Made by a program: the position numbers and the translations under genes
Shown: in pieces, positions 8,142-18,401 of the stretch
How positions within the stretch are numbered: position 1 is the first letter of the stretch
Layout of the letters: each line of letters opens with the position of its first letter
The notes under the pieces: generated by a model
Told to the model about the DNA's origin: nothing
The model's database searches: none
Seen by the model: the letters and a program-made list of their open reading frames with translations, nothing else
Assembly: GCF_001898315.1 (NCBI RefSeq)
Contig: NZ_MKTQ01000010.1
Location: 62,001 to 126,000 of the forward strand
Origin: Microbacterium sp. 70-16
GTDB taxonomy: Bacteria > Actinomycetota > Actinomycetes > Actinomycetales > Microbacteriaceae
Direction of reading: 5' to 3'
Length of the DNA stretch: 64,000 nucleotides

Positions 8142-9962
8142 ATGACAACTGAGGCCGCGCCCGAAACAGACCGGGCGGACTCGCTCACCTTCGCCGATCT
8201 CGGCCTCGACGACGCCGTGCTGCGCGCGGTGCGCGACGTGGGCTACGAGACGCCGTCGGCGATCCAGGCCGCCACGATCCCGCCGCTGCTCGCGGGGCGT
8301 GACGTGCTCGGTACGGCGCAGACCGGCACGGGCAAGACGGCCGCCTTCGCGCTGCCGATCCTCTCGCAGCTCGACCTGTCGCAGAAGACGCCGCAGGCGC
8401 TCGTGCTCGCCCCGACGCGTGAGCTCGCGCTGCAGGTGTGCGAGGCGTTCGAGTCCTACGCCGGGCACCTGCGGGGCGTGCACGTGCTGCCGGTCTACGG
8501 CGGACAGGGCTATGGCCAGCAGCTGTCGGCGCTGCGCCGCGGCGTGCACGTCGTCGTCGGCACCCCCGGTCGCATCATGGACCACCTCGACAAGGGCACG
8601 CTCGACCTGACCGAACTGCGCTTCCTCGTGCTGGACGAAGCCGACGAGATGCTCAAGATGGGCTTCGCCGAAGACGTCGAGACGATCCTCGCCGAGACGC
8701 CCGACGACAAGCAGGTGGCCCTGTTCTCGGCGACCATGCCGCCGCAGATCCGCCGCCTCGCGGGCACGTACCTGAAGGACCCCGACGAGATCAACGTCAA
8801 GGCGAAGACCACGACGTCGGCGAACATCACGCAGCGGTACCTCGTCGTGTCGTATCCGCAGAAGGTGGATGCCCTCACGCGCATCCTCGAGGTCGAGAAC
8901 TTCGAGGGGATGATCGTCTTCACCCGCACGAAGAACGAGACCGAAACCCTCGCCGAGAAGCTGCGTGCCCGCGGGTACGCAGCCGCCGCGATCAACGGTG
9001 ATGTCGCACAGGCGCAGCGCGAGCGCACCGTCAATCAGCTGAAGGCGGGCAAGCTCGACATCCTCGTCGCGACCGATGTCGCAGCCCGCGGACTCGACGT
9101 CGAGCGCATCAGCCACGTCGTCAATTTCGACCTGCCGATCGACACCGAATCGTACGTGCACCGCATCGGCCGCACGGGTCGCGCGGGGCGCACGGGTGAC
9201 GCGATCAGCTTCGTCACGCCGCGCGAGCGGCGCATGCTGACCTCGATCGAGAAGGCGACCCGCCAGCCGCTCACCGAGATGAGCCTGCCGAGCGTCGAGG
9301 ACGTCAACGCGACGCGCCTCACCCGCTTCGACGACGCGATCACGGCGGCACTCGAGGATGCCGATCGCATCGCCCGCTTCCGCGACATCATCACCCACTA
9401 CGTCACCCACCACGACGTTCCCGAGGGTGACGTCGCGGCGGCACTCGCGCTCGTCGCGCAGGGCGATACTCCGCTGCTGCTGGATGCCGAGGCCGACGAG
9501 CCGCCGCGTCGTGACCGCTTCGACCGCGACGACCGCGGGCGGGGGGATCGTGGTGACCGGGGCTCGGATCGGGACTCGGGCCGCGGCGATCGCGGTGACC
9601 GGGGCTCGGACCGCGGCGACCGTGGCTCGGACCGTGGCGACCGCCGCCGGTCGAGCGGACCGACCGCGACCTACCGCATCGAGGTCGGACGCCGCCACAA
9701 GGTCGAGCCGCGCCAGATCGTCGGCGCGCTCGCCAACGAGGGAGGCTTGCGCCGCGAGGACTTCGGCGCGATCCAGATCCGCCCCGACTTCTCGCTGGTC
9801 GAACTGCCCGCCGACCTGCCGCGCGACACCCTCAAGCGCCTCGAGGGCACGCGCATCTCGGGCCGCCTCATCGAGATCAAGCCCGACCGCTTCCAGCGCT
9901 CCGCGAAGCGCCCCGACCGCGGTGACCGGGGCGACCTCCCCCGCCGGCGTTACGACGACTGA
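8142..9962 (+). CDS. deaD: DEAD-box ATP-dependent RNA helicase
   Basis: A 606-residue helicase that unwinds RNA duplexes in ribosome assembly or mRNA decay. Motifs in order: Q motif (YETPSAIQAATIP), motif I AQTGTGKT, motif Ia PTRELALQ, motif II DEAD, motif III SAT, motif VI HRIGRTGRAGRTG. After a spacer with DRGDRGSDRGDR repeats (about residues 455-505) comes a DbpA-type RNA-binding domain (YRIEVGRRHKVEPRQIVGAL) and an RG-rich end. Length and architecture fit DeaD/CsdA. Start ATG 8142 lies six bases after TAGCGT (8130-8135), a leaderless promoter. Confidence 0.93.
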   Translation: MTTEAAPETDRADSLTFADLGLDDAVLRAVRDVGYETPSAIQAATIPPLLAGRDVLGTAQTGTGKTAAFALPILSQLDLSQKTPQALVLAPTRELALQVCEAFESYAGHLRGVHVLPVYGGQGYGQQLSALRRGVHVVVGTPGRIMDHLDKGTLDLTELRFLVLDEADEMLKMGFAEDVETILAETPDDKQVALFSATMPPQIRRLAGTYLKDPDEINVKAKTTTSANITQRYLVVSYPQKVDALTRILEVENFEGMIVFTRTKNETETLAEKLRARGYAAAAINGDVAQAQRERTVNQLKAGKLDILVATDVAARGLDVERISHVVNFDLPIDTESYVHRIGRTGRAGRTGDAISFVTPRERRMLTSIEKATRQPLTEMSLPSVEDVNATRLTRFDDAITAALEDADRIARFRDIITHYVTHHDVPEGDVAAALALVAQGDTPLLLDAEADEPPRRDRFDRDDRGRGDRGDRGSDRDSGRGDRGDRGSDRGDRGSDRGDRRRSSGPTATYRIEVGRRHKVEPRQIVGALANEGGLRREDFGAIQIRPDFSLVELPADLPRDTLKRLEGTRISGRLIEIKPDRFQRSAKRPDRGDRGDLPRRRYDD

Positions 9963-10028
9963 CCCGGCGCGGCCGGGTTCGACCCGCGCGTGCCCGGCCC
10001 GGCCTGCCCGGGGCATCCTTCCCCCCCG

Positions 10029-10119
10029 GTTTGGGGTCGCGTGTGGTCGCCTCCGCCCAGGTTTGGGGTCGCGTGTGGTCGGGTCGGCCCCCGCGAGGCG
10101 ACCACTGGCGACCCCAAAC
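10029..10119. repeat. Long hairpin downstream of the helicase
   Basis: A 24-nt arm (10029-10052, GTTTGGGGTCGC...) pairs at 22 of 24 positions with 10096-10119. The loop carries a second direct copy of the left arm (10061-10081). It lies in the 212-bp gap between the helicase and the converging SelW-like gene, where no other feature is seen. Confidence 0.75.
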
Positions 10120-10174
10120 TGGGCGCGTCGCGCGCGCGACTGGGCGCGCCGCGCGACCAGAGCGTTGCGACAGG

Positions 10175-10465
10175 TCAGTGCTGCGCGGCGCGGTCGGCGT
10201 GGCCGAGGTCGCGGCCGGGGGCGATGACGTCGCGCACGCGGCGCTTGAGCGCGACGATGTCGGGGAACCCGCCGTCTTCCTTGCGTGACCACACGCGCTC
10301 GTCGTCGGCGTAGACCTCGAAGATGCCGCCCGTGCCAGGCACGAGCGTCGCGCCGCCGCCGCGCAACTCTTCCTGAAAAGTCGACAGCATCTCCTGCGCG
10401 ACCCACGCGGCGCGGAGCATCCAGGCGCACTGAGTGCAGTAGATGATGCGGATGCCGTGGCTCAT
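10175..10465 (-). CDS. SelT/SelW/SelH-like (Rdx family) protein
   Basis: A 96-residue protein with an N-terminal thioredoxin-like CTQC motif (CxxC, residues 10-13) after IRIIYC, followed by ALKRRVRD near the end. This matches the Rdx/SelW family of small redox proteins, of unknown exact role, that act in thiol redox balance in other organisms. Cys replaces selenocysteine here. Start ATG 10465 lies six bases from TAGCGT, a leaderless promoter. Confidence 0.8.
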   Translation of the reverse strand: MSHGIRIIYCTQCAWMLRAAWVAQEMLSTFQEELRGGGATLVPGTGGIFEVYADDERVWSRKEDGGFPDIVALKRRVRDVIAPGRDLGHADRAAQH

Positions 10466-10527
10466 GAGCCCACGCTACCCGCGGCGTGTTACACGCATTC
10501 GCGCAGGGCACGCTCGCGCGACCTGAA

Positions 10528-12524
<1,997 letters not shown>

Positions 12525-12530
12525 GACTCC

Positions 12531-13127
12531 ATGACGAAGAAGGACTTCGAAGAGCCGGACGACGGCGACGAGGTCCTCGGTGAGGAGGGGTCGGAGGCAC
12601 AGGTCTCCGGCCCCGACTCGCAGGAGGATGCCGACGCCGACGCGCTGACGGTCGAGGACATCCTCGGCACGGCGCAGTCCGACGAGGCGGCCGTCGCCGA
12701 GGCCCCGGAGGAGGAGCACGACCTGCTGCTCGACCTCAAGCGGCTGCAGGCCGAGTACGCCAACTACCGCCGCCGCACCGAGGAGCAGCGCGAGGTCGAG
12801 ATCGAGCGCGCCAAGGGCGCGGTGGCCAAGGGGCTGCTGCCCGTGCTCGACGACCTCGACCGCGCCGAGAAGCACGGCGATCTCGCCGAGGGCTCGCCCC
12901 TGGCCGCGATCGCCGAGAAGCTCCGCGGGGTCGTGGCCCGGCTGGGCGTGGAGACCTACGGCGCCGCGGGCGACGCGTTCGACCCGCAGCAGCACGAGGC
13001 GATCTTCCAGGCGCCGACCCCCGGCACCGAGGTGCCGACGATCCTCGAGGTCGTCGAGGTCGGCTACCGTCTGGGCGCGATCGAGCTGCGTCCCGCGAAG
13101 GTCGTCGTCGCGGTGCCGGCCGAGTAG
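12531..13127 (+). CDS. grpE: Nucleotide exchange factor GrpE
   Basis: A 198-residue exchange factor for DnaK. The N-terminus is acidic and disordered (about 60 residues). A coiled-coil region follows with LKRLQAEYANYRRRTEEQREVE, then the C-terminal beta domain with FDPQQHEAIFQAPTPGTEVPTILEVVEVGYRLG, the family signature. It starts 6 bases after the dnaK stop, so it is co-transcribed with dnaK. Confidence 0.96.
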   Translation: MTKKDFEEPDDGDEVLGEEGSEAQVSGPDSQEDADADALTVEDILGTAQSDEAAVAEAPEEEHDLLLDLKRLQAEYANYRRRTEEQREVEIERAKGAVAKGLLPVLDDLDRAEKHGDLAEGSPLAAIAEKLRGVVARLGVETYGAAGDAFDPQQHEAIFQAPTPGTEVPTILEVVEVGYRLGAIELRPAKVVVAVPAE

Positions 13128-13142
13128 GCGGGGGGAGGGGAT

Positions 13143-14123
13143 ATGGCCAGTCAGGACTGGTTCGACAAGGACTTCTACAAGGTCCTCGGCGTCGGCAAGG
13201 ACGTGTCCGAGGCGGAGCTGAAGAAGAGCTACCGCAAGCTGGCACGCACCTACCACCCCGACTCGACGCAGGGGGATCCCGCCGCCGAGGCCAAGTTCAA
13301 GGAGATCAGCGAGGCGTACTCGGTGCTCAGCGACAAGGAGCAGCGCGAGGAGTACGACCAGATCCGGGCGATGGGGGCCGGAAGCGCCCGCTTCCAGGCG
13401 CCCGGCGCCGGCGGTGGTTTCGAGGACGTCTTCAGCCGGTTCGGCCGCGGCGGCACGCAGCAGGCCGACTTCGACGACCTGTTCGCGATGTTCGGCGAGC
13501 AGTCCGGTGGCCGGTTCGGCTCGGGCCGGTTCGGCCAGTCGAGCGGAGGGTTCCGCGGGTTCGGTGGTCCGCAGCGCGGGGCCGATGTGACGGCGCGCAC
13601 GACGCTCGACTTCCAGACCGCCGTGAAGGGCGAGACCATCACCCTCCAGGGCGAGGACGGCAAGCCGTTCAAGGTCAAGATCCCGGCGGGCGTCGCCGAC
13701 GGGCAGAAGATCCGCCTGCGCGGTCGCGGCCGCCCGTCGCCCGACGGCGGCGAGGCGGGCGATGTGGTCGTCTCGATCACGGTGCGACCGCATCCCGTGT
13801 TCACCCGCGAGGGGCTCAACCTCCGCGTCACGGTGCCGGTGACCTTTACCGAGGCGGCGCTGGGCGCGACGATCGAGGTGCCCACCCTGGGCGGAGATCC
13901 GGTGAAGCTGCGGGTCGCGCCCGGCACGCCCTCCGGGCGGGTGCTGCGGGTCAAGGGCCGCGGCGTCGAGTCGGCCAAGGGCACGGGCGACCTGCTCGCC
14001 GAGGTCCAGGTCGCGGTGCCCGCGCACCTCGACGACCGCGCCCGCGAGGCGCTGGAGCGGTTCCACGAGCTGGAGCCCAAGGAGAACCCCCGCGCCGACC
14101 TGATGAGCAGGGCGAGCGAGTGA
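13143..14123 (+). CDS. dnaJ: DnaJ-type co-chaperone without zinc finger
   Basis: A 326-residue J-protein that stimulates DnaK ATPase activity. It has a J-domain with YHPD (about residues 37-40), a Gly/Phe-rich region (about 80-145: GGFRGFGG) and two C-terminal substrate-binding barrels (DVVVSITVRPHPVFTREG). The four CxxCxGxG zinc repeats of type I DnaJ are absent, so it is a type II (CbpA-like) protein, as usual in the hspR-linked actinobacterial operon (DnaJ1). Third gene of the operon, 15 bases after grpE. Confidence 0.95.
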   Translation: MASQDWFDKDFYKVLGVGKDVSEAELKKSYRKLARTYHPDSTQGDPAAEAKFKEISEAYSVLSDKEQREEYDQIRAMGAGSARFQAPGAGGGFEDVFSRFGRGGTQQADFDDLFAMFGEQSGGRFGSGRFGQSSGGFRGFGGPQRGADVTARTTLDFQTAVKGETITLQGEDGKPFKVKIPAGVADGQKIRLRGRGRPSPDGGEAGDVVVSITVRPHPVFTREGLNLRVTVPVTFTEAALGATIEVPTLGGDPVKLRVAPGTPSGRVLRVKGRGVESAKGTGDLLAEVQVAVPAHLDDRAREALERFHELEPKENPRADLMSRASE

Positions 14124-14128
14124 TCGTG

Positions 14129-14197
14129 GCGAACCGACATCCCTCCGCCGAACCGACGCGCCTGCGCGGGTGGTTCGCGGTGGGGATGTCGGTTCGC
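14129..14197. repeat. Hairpin between dnaJ and hspR
   Basis: A perfect 15-bp pair, GCGAACCGACATCCC (14129-14143) and its complement (14183-14197). The flanking inner GAACC (14150-14154) and GGTTC (14172-14176) also pair. It lies inside the heat-shock operon, so it could modulate rather than end transcription of hspR. Confidence 0.75.
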
Positions 14198-14227
14198 GCG
14201 GTGTAGAGGGATGTGAGGTGAGACGAC

Positions 14228-14659
14228 ATGGCTGACGAGGTCGATGAGGAGACCCCGATCTTCGCGATCGCCGCAGCGGCCGAGCTGTCGGGGATGCATC
14301 CGCAGACCCTGCGGCAGTACGACCGCCTCGGGCTCGTCGTGCCGGGACGCACGCAGGGCGGCTCGCGGCGCTACTCGCTGCACCACGTGAAGCAGCTGCG
14401 CGAGGTCGCGGCGCTGTCGGCCGAGGGCATCAGCCTGCCCGCCATCGCGCGCATCATCGAGCTCGAGAACCAGGTGCGGGCGCTGCGCCGCCAGGTCGGC
14501 GACCTGGAGCAGCGGGTGCGCGACGAGGTCGAGCAGCGCCGCGGCGCCCGCGTCTTCGCGGCCGGCGCGAGCGGCTCGGTCGTGACGCTGCGCCACGGCA
14601 CGCGCGTCCGCCGCGCCACCGAGGTGGTCGTCTGGCGGCCGCAGGTCGACGAGGACTGA
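14228..14659 (+). CDS. hspR: Heat-shock repressor HspR (MerR family)
   Basis: A 143-residue MerR-type regulator. The HTH is seen in IAAAAELSGMHPQTLRQYDRLGLVVPGRTQGGSRRYS, typical of HspR, followed by a coiled-coil dimerisation helix (ALRRQVGDLEQRVRDEVEQ). In Streptomyces and Mycobacterium HspR binds HAIR elements with DnaK as co-repressor; both sites found here (dnaK and clpB promoters) fit. It is last in the operon, separated from dnaJ by a hairpin. Confidence 0.95.
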   Translation: MADEVDEETPIFAIAAAAELSGMHPQTLRQYDRLGLVVPGRTQGGSRRYSLHHVKQLREVAALSAEGISLPAIARIIELENQVRALRRQVGDLEQRVRDEVEQRRGARVFAAGASGSVVTLRHGTRVRRATEVVVWRPQVDED

Positions 14660-14675
14660 CCCGCTCCGCATCGGC

Positions 14676-14750
14676 GCAGCACAGGAGATCTCCCGAGAAC
14701 AGGACGATCCGACGCGGATCGCCCTGTTCTGCGGAGTTCTCCTGCTCTGC
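14676..14750. repeat. 75-bp hairpin after hspR
   Basis: Two 35-nt arms (14676-14710 and 14716-14750) pair over almost their entire length around a 5-nt loop. Paired words include GAACAGG/CCTGTTC, CAGGAGA/TCTCCTG and CGATCC/GGATCG. There is no U-tract after it. It separates the heat-shock operon from the sugar island and could stop transcription. Confidence 0.8.
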
Positions 14751-14809
14751 GGAGTCCTCCTGTTGTCGGGGAGCGCGGGCGCTCCGGGAGGATCGACTCC
14801 AGAAATCTC

Positions 14810-14867
14810 TTGACATCGATTTCACGTTGTGTCACTCTGTCTACGGTTAACCGTCAATCGATGACGG
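14810..14867 (+). promoter_or_regulatory. Promoter and operators of the gntR-dapA-ABC operon
   Basis: A -35 box TTGACA (14810-14815) and a weak -10 CACTCT (14833-14838) are 17 nt apart. Overlapping the -35 is CATCGATTTCACG (14814-14826), related to the LacI-type operators at 28791 and 29857. Downstream are a perfect palindrome ACGGTTAACCGT (14843-14854) and CCGTCA-N5-TGACGG (14851-14867), likely sites for the GntR protein. Confidence 0.6.
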
Positions 14868-14898
14868 CAAACCAGAGGTAGCTCACAAAGGAGTTCGG

Positions 14899-15609
14899 GT
14901 GGCCGATTTCGAATCGCTGGCAGGGAGGGTTCTCGCCCCTCGACAGCAGGTGCTGGGAGAGCAGGTGCTCGAGCAGCTGCGGGTGCTCATCGTGACGGGC
15001 AAGCTGCCCGCCGGCACCCACCTCGTAGAGGCGCAGCTGTCGGCCACGTTCCAGGTGAGCCGCGGGCCGATCCGCGATGCGCTGGCCCAGCTCGAGTCCG
15101 AAGGACTGGTCGAGAGCCGTCGCCGGGGAGTCTTCGTCCGCGGCCTCACGACGAAGGACATCGACGAGCTCTACTCGCTGCGCGAGGCGATCGAGCTGCA
15201 GGCGCTGCGGGTCGCCGCCCTCTCGCCGTCGGCTCCGTGGGACCTCGCACAGCCCTCGCTGGACGACATGCGCGTGGCCGCTGCCTCGGGCGACCACCTC
15301 GCCTTCGCCCACGCCGACATGGCCTTCCACGCAAGCTTCTACGACGTCGCAGACCACAGCCGCCTGCGTCAGATCTGGAGCCAGTACGCCCCGACCTTCG
15401 GAGTGCTGCTGGAGATGACGACGGCCGAGGACATCGATCTCGGGCCCTCGTACGAGTCGCACGTCGAGATCCACGCGCAGATGCGCGCGGGTGAGCTCGA
15501 CCGGGCGACCGTGAGCCTGCAGGAGCATCTGCTCGGGTCGCGCTCGCGACTGATGACCGCTTTCGCCCGGCTGACCCTGACCAACGGTCTCGGAGAGGAG
15601 ACATCATGA
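14899..15609 (+). CDS. GntR-family regulator (FCD/FadR-like subgroup)
   Basis: A 236-residue regulator: winged helix at about residues 25-90 (LPAGTHLVEAQLSATFQVSRGPIRDALAQLESEGLVESRRRGVFVR) and a helical FCD ligand domain with the metal-binding pattern (D near SLDDM, HADMAFHASFYDVADHSRL, later H in ESHVEIHAQM). It probably binds a sugar acid or phosphorylated intermediate. Start GTG 14899 has AAAGGAG before it. Its stop overlaps the next ATG by four bases. Palindromes in its leader suggest autoregulation. Confidence 0.88.
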   Translation: MADFESLAGRVLAPRQQVLGEQVLEQLRVLIVTGKLPAGTHLVEAQLSATFQVSRGPIRDALAQLESEGLVESRRRGVFVRGLTTKDIDELYSLREAIELQALRVAALSPSAPWDLAQPSLDDMRVAAASGDHLAFAHADMAFHASFYDVADHSRLRQIWSQYAPTFGVLLEMTTAEDIDLGPSYESHVEIHAQMRAGELDRATVSLQEHLLGSRSRLMTAFARLTLTNGLGEETS

Positions 15610-16499
15610 CCCGTCCCATCGTCTACAGCGCGGTGACCACCGCGTTCTCCGAGGACGGTGGCCTCGACCTTCGCGCCACGACGCGACTGTTCGCGCACGC
15701 GCTCGCGGGAGGAGTGGATGCCGTGTTCGTCAACGGCACGACGGCGGAGTTCGCCGCCCTCACCCTTGCCGAGCGGCACGACCTGCTGGCGGCAGCCGTG
15801 TCGGTCGCCGGACCCGAGCGCGTGGTCGCGCACGTCGGCGCCGCATCCCCGTATCACACAGGGGTCCTGGCCGCCGATGCCCGAGCACTCGGAATCACCA
15901 AGATCTCGGTGCTGACGCCCTTCTACATGCCGAGCACGGTCGACGGTGTCCGCGAGCAGATCTCGGCCGCGCGCGCCGAGGCGCCGGATGCCGACATCTT
16001 CCTCTACCTGTTCCCCGATCGCACCGGGGTGCAGCTGCCGGCCGCCGAGGCCGCTCGGGTGATCGAAGAGTTCGACCTGGCCGGGGCGAAGATCTCCATC
16101 GCCGGCACCGACTATGTGGCGGAGCTCATCGGCGCGCTGTCCACCCCGCGGATCGTCCTGTCGGGCAACGACGGCCTGCTGCGCGAAGTGGTCGCCGCCG
16201 GCGGCGACGGCATCGTGTCGGGGGTCTCGTCCTCGCTTCCCGCACCGTTCGTGGCCCTGGCCGATGCCATCGGCGCCGGCGACGAGTCGGAGCAGGAGCG
16301 GCTGGCCGAGATCATCAACGGGATCGTGCCCGTCCTCGGGCCGAACATCGCGGCGCTGAAGATCTCGCAGCGCGACCAGGGCCTCATCGACACGGCTGTG
16401 TGCCGCATGGCGATCGACGCCCCCGAGCCGAGCAGGCTCGCCGACATCGCGCGCGTGCTCGCCGAGGTCTCACCCGACCACACCACCCGCGTCGCCTGA
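15606..16499 (+). CDS. DapA-family lyase/aldolase
   Basis: A 297-residue (beta/alpha)8 class I aldolase of the DHDPS/N-acetylneuraminate lyase/KDG aldolase family. Seen are the pyruvate-binding loop GTTAEFAALT (normally GTTGE), the Tyr region FLYLFPDRTG and the Schiff-base lysine in GAKISIAG. In this context it more likely cleaves or dehydrates a 2-keto-3-deoxy sugar acid than makes dihydrodipicolinate. ATG 15606 overlaps the gntR stop. Substrate unknown. Confidence 0.83.
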   Translation: MTRPIVYSAVTTAFSEDGGLDLRATTRLFAHALAGGVDAVFVNGTTAEFAALTLAERHDLLAAAVSVAGPERVVAHVGAASPYHTGVLAADARALGITKISVLTPFYMPSTVDGVREQISAARAEAPDADIFLYLFPDRTGVQLPAAEAARVIEEFDLAGAKISIAGTDYVAELIGALSTPRIVLSGNDGLLREVVAAGGDGIVSGVSSSLPAPFVALADAIGAGDESEQERLAEIINGIVPVLGPNIAALKISQRDQGLIDTAVCRMAIDAPEPSRLADIARVLAEVSPDHTTRVA

Positions 16500-16518
16500 C
16501 GCCCCGAGGAGAATCACG

Positions 16519-17481
16519 ATGGCCATCGCAGTCCATCCCGCACCGCAGCTCGAGGAGCCCTCGCCCGATGACGGGCCGGGGGTGGCTGCCCGCCGGGCGC
16601 GGCGTCGCGGACGCGGCGTCGGCGACCGGTCGCCCGTCGGCCTGTCGTGGGGCCTCATCCTGCCCTCGATCATCGTCGTGGCGATCGTGTCGATCTTCCC
16701 GATCGTCTACGCGATCAACCTGAGCCTGCACGACACCCGCTACATGGAGGTCGGCGAGTTCAACGACTTCGCCCACTTCCTGCAGATCTTCACGACGGCC
16801 GAGGGACTCGGGCAGATCGCCCGCTCGTTCGTCTACGTCATCGGCTCGCTGCTGATCGCGGTGCCCCTGAGCCTCGGCCTGGCGAACCTTCTCAACCAGC
16901 AGGTCCGCGGCCGCCGCATCTTCCGCGTCCTGATCCTCATGCCGTGGGTCGTGTCGCAGACGGTCGCCGCACTGCTGTGGAAATGGCTGGTCAACCCCGA
17001 CTACGGGCCCCTGGGCCTCGGCGACCTCCCCTTCGGCCGGCTCGACTTCCTGGCCAACCCCGTCCTGGCGATGGTCCTGCTGATCGTCGTGAACGTGTGG
17101 ATCAGCTATCCCCTCGCCACGATCCTCTGTCTGGCCTCGCTGCAGACGATCCCCGAGGAGCTGCGTGAGGCCGCCGAGGTCGACGGCGCCGGCCCGTTCC
17201 GTCGCTTCATGCAGGTCACACTCCCCCTCATGAAGCCGACGCTGTTCGTGGTCGCGATCCAGCTCACCCTGCTCTACTTCAACATGGTGACGCTCGTCTA
17301 CACGCTCACCGGCGGCGGTCCGCTCGACGGCACCAACGTCCTGTCGCTGGCGGCCTTCAAGCAGAGCTTCGAGTTCTTCAACCTCGGGCTCGGCGCCGCG
17401 TACAGCGTCGTGCTGTTCGCGTTCAACATCCTGTTCGGCGCCGCCTACATCCGTCTGCTGAGGAGTGAGCGCAATGACTGA
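16519..17481 (+). CDS. Sugar ABC transporter permease 1 (MalF-like)
   Basis: A 320-residue inner-membrane permease of the carbohydrate-importer (CUT1) class. After a basic N-terminus come about six membrane segments. The EAA loop that contacts the ATPase is EELREAAEVDGAGPFRRFMQVTLPLMKPT. ATG 16519 follows GAGGAGAATC. It pairs with the next permease and the lipoprotein at 18402. No ATPase is encoded in the island, so a shared MsiK-like ATPase elsewhere must energise it, as is common in actinobacteria. Confidence 0.9.
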   Translation: MAIAVHPAPQLEEPSPDDGPGVAARRARRRGRGVGDRSPVGLSWGLILPSIIVVAIVSIFPIVYAINLSLHDTRYMEVGEFNDFAHFLQIFTTAEGLGQIARSFVYVIGSLLIAVPLSLGLANLLNQQVRGRRIFRVLILMPWVVSQTVAALLWKWLVNPDYGPLGLGDLPFGRLDFLANPVLAMVLLIVVNVWISYPLATILCLASLQTIPEELREAAEVDGAGPFRRFMQVTLPLMKPTLFVVAIQLTLLYFNMVTLVYTLTGGGPLDGTNVLSLAAFKQSFEFFNLGLGAAYSVVLFAFNILFGAAYIRLLRSERND

Positions 17482-18361
17482 GCTCGTCGCGGAGACCCGT
17501 TCCCGCCGCACGCCGCGTGCCGCTCGATCCGCCGGGCGCCGTCGCCGGCGGACGAATCCGCTGGTCTACGTCGCCCTCGTCGCGGCATCCGCCTTCGCGG
17601 TGCTGCCGCTGCTGTGGGGGCTCAGCACCTCGTTCAAGTCGGAGAGCGCGACCCTCTCCGACCAGGGGTGGATCCCGCAGGACTTCACGCTCGAGAACTA
17701 CCGCCTCGTGCTGTTCGAGTCCAAGATCCCGCTCTACCTCGGCAACACCCTGCTGGTCGCCGGGCTCACGGTGATCGCGACGATCATCGTCGCGGTGTTC
17801 GGCGCCTATGCCGCCGCGCGCTTCCGATTCCGCGGCAAGACGACCAGCCTGTTCCTCATCCTGATGACGAGCATGATCCCGGGGATCGCCATCCTGGTGC
17901 CGCTGTACTTCCTGGCCGTGAGCCTCGGCCTCTACGACACCTACGCGGTGATGATCATCATCTACACCGCGTGGCAGATCCCGACCGTGATCTGGATGCT
18001 CAAGGGCTTCTTCGAGTCGGTGCCGGACTCCATCGAGGAGGCGGGACGCGTGGACGGCGCCTCGCACTTCCGCGTCATGGTGCAGCTCGTCTTCCCGCTC
18101 GCGGTTCCCGGCATCGCGGCGGCGGCGGTGATCTCGTTCGTCTACGTGTGGAACGACTTCCTCATCGCCTCGACGATGATCTCGACCGACGACAAGCGCC
18201 TGGTCGCCGTCGGTCTCTACAACTACCTCTCGCAGTACGGGATCGTCTGGGGGCAGCTGACCGCGGCCGTCGTGATCTCGATCATCCCCATCGTCATCGT
18301 CTTCGTCCTCATGGAGCGACGCATCGTCGCCGGTCTGTCCGCCGGCGCCACCAAGGGCTGA
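17474..18361 (+). CDS. Sugar ABC transporter permease 2 (MalG-like)
   Basis: A 295-residue CUT1 permease with six membrane segments; the EAA loop is SIEEAGRVDGASHFRVMVQLVFPLAVPG. I prefer ATG 17474, which has AGGAG 8 bases before it, over the GTG three codons upstream, which lies within that ribosome site. It overlaps the end of permease 1 by eight bases. Partner of 16519 and 18402. Confidence 0.9.
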   Translation: MTELVAETRSRRTPRAARSAGRRRRRTNPLVYVALVAASAFAVLPLLWGLSTSFKSESATLSDQGWIPQDFTLENYRLVLFESKIPLYLGNTLLVAGLTVIATIIVAVFGAYAAARFRFRGKTTSLFLILMTSMIPGIAILVPLYFLAVSLGLYDTYAVMIIIYTAWQIPTVIWMLKGFFESVPDSIEEAGRVDGASHFRVMVQLVFPLAVPGIAAAAVISFVYVWNDFLIASTMISTDDKRLVAVGLYNYLSQYGIVWGQLTAAVVISIIPIVIVFVLMERRIVAGLSAGATKG

Positions 18362-18401
18362 CACCCGTCACGTCCCGCACTCACCGAGAAAGGTTCCACC
18401 C

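Noticed and set aside
9520..9660. Tandem DNA repeat as separate element
   Set aside because: The GGTGACCGGGGCTCGGA-type repeats encode the Asp-Arg-Gly spacer of the helicase, a normal feature of such proteins.
14676..14750. Attenuator or riboswitch for the gntR operon
   Set aside because: The hairpin has no alternative pairing or ribosome-site sequestration visible and lies upstream of the promoter of that operon.
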